Below, piece by piece: positions 58,601-64,000 of a stretch of 64,000 nt of DNA; the first letter of the stretch is position 1; each line of letters starts with the position of its first letter. Under the pieces are notes generated by a model, which worked only from the letters and a program-made list of their open reading frames with translations, was not told where the DNA came from and did not search any database. Location: the NCBI RefSeq assembly GCF_963675165.1, contig NC_087389.1, forward strand, positions 3,470,830-3,534,829. The letters run 5' to 3'. The position numbers and the translations under genes are program-made. Source of the stretch: Halichondria panicea. Lineage: Eukaryota > Porifera > Demospongiae > Suberitida > Halichondriidae.

Positions 58601-60391
58601 TCGTGTGATAACTGTGTACTATCTTCCACCCAGGGATCGAAATGTGTCTCTTTCACTGCTAATGTATTGCACATTTTCCTTCGCTCTGATCGGATGGAAT
58701 GAAGTGTTTCCAGTCTGGGCAAAAACTTCACCACACCTTGGTAAACATATTTAGATGGATGCTACGTGGTGATTAGTACAATAAACATTATTGTAAGCAG
58801 TGCTGATTGTAAGTATATTAAGTATCCCTGTTCCCTTATGTTGAGGCACATGTGTCCTCACTAAACATTGTACCTGTATGTATATGTATGTATATAAGTA
58901 GCTCTGTTGATCTAGTAATTAACCTATTAATGTTATTTGTGGGGGAATCTGCATAATTATTATAGTGAGCCACCTGGGTTAATTTACTATAATGATCATC
59001 TTGCAGGAGGTCTTGGGTTCAGTCTGCGTGAGATTGGCCTAGCCCTCACTATAGATGGAGTCGTCTTCCTGCCATTCTCTTTATTCCTCTACCCACTGGT
59101 GCGTGAGTTACTGTGACGTGTTTACTATAAATTGTATAATTGTAGTATGCATCTGCTTTACGCTGAATTAGCCCTGCCTTTGCTCATAATTATAACCTTC
59201 TCCCTCTTGTTCGTGGTTTTGATACGTAGGCTCAAATGTGTACCAGTCACTTAATTTTATCTGGGCCCCTTTTATTGATGTGGTATTTAGCCTTCAAATC
59301 ACCGTAATTTTGCCTGTTTTCTATCTCAATGCAGCTTGAGAAAAAGTTTGGCTCCATCAATGCGTGCTATGGTGCATTGATCGTGCTCATTCCATTCACC
59401 ATGCTCATCCCAAATATCCATTACTTGAGTCCATGGTAAGAATTACAACAGTCATGGAAACCATAGAAGTCATACATGTAGCTCGTCCCAGCCTTAGGCT
59501 TGTATGACCTAGAGAAGCAGTTAGCAAAGCTCCAAGACTACTATAACAGTCAGGAATTTATGAGGGGAATTGACTCATCAGCATTTATGTGCATCTCAAC
59601 TACATGTAAGACCACCTCACTAACGGCTGTTCCCCAATGGTGTCTGTTTCATGTAGCTCATTTTGATGTTAATGTAAGCACTGTAATAATTTTCTGCTGG
59701 TTCAGGGTGTGGTTGTCTGTCTTGAGAGGTTATTTTCAATTTCTAAAACTGATAGGGGACTATAAATCTGCTCGTTATACAGAGTAGAGAGGTGGCCGTT
59801 CTTGAGAGGTTGCTCTACATTGAAGTCTATGTAGTTTCAATCCAGACCTCAGTCCTCGACTGTTTCATGCAGGTGGTTATTAATGGAGGTTCCACTGTAT
59901 ATGTAACTGTTGCAAGCCATTTTGTACTTTTAAAACTAGACAACACTCTCCTATATCCTTGTTCTTTCAGGAGAGGTCTGTTGTGGTTCGTGCTGTGTCT
60001 AACACTGATCATTAACCAAATATGCATTGGGGTCGCTGTGAGTTGTAGTATTCTCTTCATCAACAATTCTGTCACCTTTGACAAGCTTGGAACCATCAAT
60101 GGCCTAGCCACCTCTCTCACCTCATTTGGAAGGTAATTAACTAGTACTACTACCAACTACGTACCACGATCCCTGGATTTAATCACTTATTCCTCCTACT
60201 ATAGGTCGTTGGCTCCAGTGGTGGCAGGAGGTATGTTTTCCCTCAGTTTGTCTGCTACTATGAATGGCTATGGATACCCTATCGACTACAGATTTGTCTT
60301 TCTCATGTTCGGACTAACCTATCTCTTGTGTGTGTTGTTTGTCGCTTGTCTGCCTGTTAGCATCAATAAACAAAAAATAATAGAAGACTGA
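55653..60391 (+). CDS. ZIFL-like MFS transporter, intact
   Basis: Twelve exons join in phase to 621 aa: 55653-55796, 55863-55959, 56126-56180, 56273-56424, 56865-57032, 57245-57371, 58017-58490, 58634-58740, 59007-59098, 59335-59435, 59971-60132, 60205-60391. Motifs: Cys/Arg-rich N-terminus, helix 1 FPFLPFMVEFLLPWL, MFS motif A YIWGAISDRKGRKPV, helix 5 motif GLGIILGPAVSGSISDPIG (motif C, antiporter type), PETLGLKR, then a central loop of about 130 residues rich in Ser/Glu/Asp (exon 7), and six more helices. Plant ZIFL1 and fungal relatives are proton-coupled antiporters for metal chelates, potassium or organic ions; the substrate here is unknown. The Harbinger element ends about 107 bp upstream of the start codon. 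Confidence 0.88.
57389..57602. repeat. MITE, TACCGTATAGCGGG family
   Basis: ATACTGTATAAAGCGAAACTTTCG at the left and AACTTTCACGCAATACGGTAT at the right are diverged inverted ends. It lies in intron 6 of the intact ZIFL-like gene. Confidence 0.6.
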
Positions 60392-60553
60392 TCTTTATCT
60401 ATTTATTTGTTCTATGATTATAGAAAGACCGACCTTTATTTATGATTGACCTTTATCTGTTTCTATGATTACCGGTATTGGAATTTAGTATGATTCATAC
60501 TATGAATGACCCTTTACCGGATGATAAAGAGGCGCTAGGCACTAGCTGGAGAA

Positions 60554-63500
60554 ATGGGGAAATTCAGGCAGTATGTGCAGCTATGCTCATCCAGGCTACC
60601 CTCTAAGAGGCTATTGAAGATCTACCTAACAGTATCTTTTTGCAATGTATGCTGCACGAATGTTGATGGTTTCAAGTTATCTATGTTGTTATATAGACAA
60701 GCTTTCGTCAGAGCATAATCGATAATGTCACTCAAGTTTACTCGCAGAGCAAACAGTAACTTTATTGTGTTATGTTTGTTCGAAAGTCATTCGTTCTTTT
60801 TTTCCACAGTTCTGTGCAGTGTATAATCTATCCATGCTTTTTCCCTTCCTACCATTCATGGTCGAGTCACTGCTTCCCTGGCTACCAGAGAACTCAGTTG
60901 GTATGACATGTTTTTGGATCTGTATGTGCATGTACTTGTTTGTCTTTGTAGCAACGTATGCTGGTATTGTTGTTTCTGCTGTACTGTTTGGTCGGATATG
61001 TGGAAGGTTAGAACAATCCTTACCTGTTAATTAGGTTTGTGTAATTAGTTGCAACGTGTTTCTAGTTGGCCAAGATAGTCTACCATAATTATTACTGTGA
61101 TGTTTTGCGAGCATTGAACTTAATTTGCACGGGTTGATCAATTCGATAATCGCAAAGCCTAAATTAGTACTGGTAAATTCTTGCCAGAACGCAATTGCAA
61201 AGGGTCAATTTTTCTGCTGATTTGACTTATTTGCAAAAGTTTTTCACCCACAAAACATTGATACATGCCGGTTACCCAGTTTCCTCTTTGACTTAGTTTC
61301 CTGTTTGACAGGCCACGTTGCAAAAGTGGTGGATTTGAGGCTAGGGAAATGGAACCTTATAATTGGACACTTATATTTATTCCTGATATTTTTCTGGGCG
61401 AGCAGTTCCCATTTTAAGTATCTTGACGATCACTCGTGTTGAGAGCAATATTCCAGGCACCAATAGCTTTATTGCTAGCCTTGTTTCCAGGGCGATATAG
61501 CTATATGCTTGTTTTGTGCACGTGAGGTGCACTAGCTGTAATGACTGCTCCAATTATACAGGGACAATTAAATAAGCTGTTTGATTAAAGTAATTGCTTC
61601 CATAATTTATGGCAAGCCAAACCCATCACAATTAAAATCCAACGTGAATCGTTGTGACGCCATGATATACGATGGAATATACGATCGTGGAATGATGTTA
61701 TGACATTGTAACGCTAAAAACACTCCCCCTAGCTATTATAGTAGATTCAATCATGCCCACGCAATCGAACACATTGAACACCATTTTCTTTTGCATGGCC
61801 CCCCCCCCATGCATGTGAGTGTAAGACTTGACATGACGATCGAATATGACAACATGATTTACGATGTCATAGAAGATTGTCCCACGACGGTATATATTCC
61901 ATCGGAAATTACTATATCAAGGCGTCATTCCGAGCGAAGCGAGGTCACATCGAGATTTTGGATAAAAAAGGGCGCCAGACACTTCAATCGAACTAGTGGC
62001 TCTGGTTGCTGCAGACTGTAACGGTTTGACTTCAAAGTTGGAGGACATGTTAGTGATTGTACTGACGAGGACACTTAGCTCCATTCTTCTACAGCTCAGA
62101 AGGTCCTTTTTGAAGCGTTCTGCTCATAAGCTAGACAATGGTTCTTAAATTGACGATTCGTGACAATTCGATCCTTCATTCCAGTTCCGCCCAGCTACCT
62201 CTGACACACCCCAACATTATTGAATGTCAGAGCTGAACAGAGTGATGAATAATGCATAGCGAGGTTGCACTCTAATGTATCCCTAGTATAACGATCCACA
62301 TTGGATTTTAGATCACATAGTTTTGATAGGCTTGGCTTGCCATACTTCCAGAGGCTGGAACCATTTTACCGCTGACCAGAAACACATTTGCAACTAATAC
62401 AGACCTCCATTAAATTATGTTGGCTTGCTGTGAATATCTCATTGGGACAGTTCTGTGGTTAGCATTATATTACACTCAAGCCTGTCGTTTCTTTTGTAGC
62501 TATTTATGGGGTGCTCTGGCCGATTACAAAGGTCGAAAACCGACAATTATTGGCAGTATTTTGCTGGTTGGGCTGTCAGCATTCGTTTTTGGATTCTCTG
62601 TTAATTATGGGATGGCAATTGCTTTTCGATTTGCTTCTGGTCTTTGTAACGGTGAGCCTGCCATCCATACCATTAACAGATATCTGAAACTGCATGACAC
62701 TGTAAACCACTGTGGTGTACATTGTAGTTGACTCCATCTTAATATACCTAACTGCTTTCAGATTGACCACAGTCTTTTATAGAGGAAATTTTAATATATG
62801 ACTGGGCATAATTTTGAGCATATCTACGTGATCCCAAAACCTATTGGCTACTAGAAATGCACTAGCTTAGCAACAGCCTACATATGTATTGGTTTGCTGT
62901 GTAGGTGTAATCCCGATATCAAAGGCAATAGTATCTGAAGTGTCCGACGACTCAAACCAGTCTTTTGGAGTGGCTCTGTTGGGTACAGCCTGGGGGCTTG
63001 CTTTGGTTGTGGGACCAGCTGTGTCTGCAGCCATCTCTGACCCCATCGGACAGTACAACGTAACTGTGGAGAGTGAGTTCATGTGTATAAAATGTAATGT
63101 CAGATTGATTGAGGACATATCAGTGAACAGCCTCTGTTGGCGCATACTAAACAGTACAGTGCATGTAAGACCATTAAATTGTTATTCTAAACCCTATACC
63201 ATATAGAAACTGGATTATTACGCTTACTTGATTATAAGCGTATTTTTATTTTAAGCACATGCTCAACTGAAGGTTTTTATACTCGAATTGAAGCGCTTTT
63301 CCAGTTTTAGGAAGGATAATTATTAGCAGACTTGATTCGGCTAATTTCGTTTATCTATGAGCTAGCTATAGGTTTGTACAGTGCATGTAGCTATAATAAT
63401 CTGGACGGACTCTCTGGGCACGCTGTTACATTGTCGAGAGAATGTAATACATAGACGAGGTGGACTTGGAACCTTTTTGTTCCAATTCATGGTCAATATG

Positions 63501-64000
63501 AATGTTTCATTTCAATGTGTAAAATGAACTGTAAAATGAACTCTAACATAGATCCAGTTGGGTTGCTTGTTTGCTCACTTTCTAGGTAGCTATCGGGTCA
63601 TCTTTCGTCACAGAGAAATCCGGTTACTGGGTGGAGCGTATAGAGCTCTGCTGTTGACCCCATGAGCGCATGCGCTAATAGCTAATAATCGGTATATAGT
63701 TGGCTGGTTATTGGGCTCTAGCAAGCATTTGGATATAATTATTAATGAGGTCGTATATATTGTATGGTACGTATCTGTGATTTGAATTAGCGTGGCGTAC
63801 CTTAGGCTATGTTGGCTTTACCCATCACCATGCATGCAGGTTTGATGTTTAAACCATGCAGTAAATAAATTTACTAAAGCTATACATGTATGTACAGGTT
63901 TTCTTCCCTCCATATAGGTGAGACAGTGAGAGAGTTCTTGTCTCAGTTCCCCTACTCTCCACCGTGTATGTTGACAACTCTACTGTGTGCTGTCTCTGCA
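60554..64000 (+). CDS. ZIFL-like MFS transporter, third copy, cut by window end
   Basis: Six exons visible: 60554-60646, 60810-60900, 60952-61006, 62500-62651, 62905-63072 and 63918 onward. Exons 2 to 5 have the same phases as the intact neighbour, and exons 3, 4 and 5 have identical lengths (55, 152, 168). Motifs: FPFLPFMVESLLPWL, YLWGALADYKGRKPT and GLALVVGPAVSAAISDPIG. The start at 60554 gives a short basic N-terminus ending KRLLKIYLTV like the minus-strand copy. It begins only about 160 bp after the stop of the intact copy, in tandem. The exon at the window end (REFLSQFPYSPPC) is the sixth; the rest lies beyond. Confidence 0.85.
61090..61270. repeat. MITE, TACCGTATTACTAG family, diverged
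   Basis: TGATGTTTTGCGAGC near the left and CACCCACAAAACATTGATA at the right are inverted, with internal ATCGCAAA/TTGCAAAG motifs like 31955-32163. It lies in intron 3 of the third ZIFL-like gene. Confidence 0.5.
61271..62499. other. Rest of intron 3, no gene seen
   Basis: Contains the inverted pair GATATACGATGGAATATACGA (61662) and TATATTCCATCGGAAATTACTATAT (61890) and a C-rich run, probably another MITE. The open frame at 61791-62021 has no similarity I recognise. Confidence 0.35.
63207..63917. other. Intron 5 of the third ZIFL-like gene
   Basis: Nothing coding seen. A short GAGCGCATGCGCTAATAGC palindrome lies near 63663. Otherwise A+T-rich. Confidence 0.3.

Noticed and set aside
61791-62021. 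76-residue frame in an intron of the third ZIFL-like gene
   Set aside because: Overlaps an inverted repeat and a C-run; probably transposon sequence.

Overview
ORGANISM. This is eukaryotic, almost certainly animal, DNA. Genes are split by short GT-AG introns (about 50-1500 bp) in A+T-rich sequence. The protein families are metazoan (BTB-BACK-discoidin, ankyrin-Roc-COR-Death, MFSD4-type and GLUT-type carriers) and the introns are packed with small inverted-repeat transposons. A marine demosponge is my best guess, but that is inference; no species can be named from the window. Gene models were built by hand, joining exons only where splice sites, codon phase and protein similarity agreed. Exon edges may be off by a base or two. 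LAYOUT. (1) 998-4045 (+): complete four-exon MFSD4/NaGLT1-like carrier, 581 aa. (2) 4507-9024 (-): six-exon BTB-BACK-discoidin (BTBD9-like) gene, about 802 aa. (3) 11661-16367 (+): GLUT/SLC2-like sugar carrier lacking its first and central exons; its last intron holds two WD40 exons. (4) 20147-33930 (-) and 34506-44598 (+): two paralogous ankyrin-Roc-COR-Death genes (1335 and 1372 aa), head to head about 575 bp apart, with nearly exon-for-exon correspondence. (5) 47260-52674 (-), 55653-60391 (+) and 60554-64000+ (+): three paralogous ZIFL-like MFS carriers. The middle one is intact (621 aa), the minus-strand one has at least five frame-breaking lesions, and the third runs off the window. A complete PIF/Harbinger transposon (52773-55546) with TTA target duplications sits between the two divergent carriers. 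REPEATS. Most remaining sequence is MITE-like: a family with TAGCCTCGATCCCAGG ends and 9-10 bp target duplications (Mutator-like), families beginning TACCGTATAGCGGG and TACCGTATTACTAG, a GATTAAACGCCC family, pogo/Tigger-like ends (ACAGTAGA), hAT-like ends (CAGTGGCGGATCCAGG), a 76-bp perfect palindrome, and a fragment of the 5' end of 28S rRNA caught in a foldback element. HOW THE GENES RELATE. The two ankyrin-Roco-Death genes are the most striking system: paired STAND-like signalling proteins that could share one promoter. The three ZIFL carriers are a local duplication cluster with one decaying copy. I saw no tRNA, CRISPR array, operon or prokaryotic feature.
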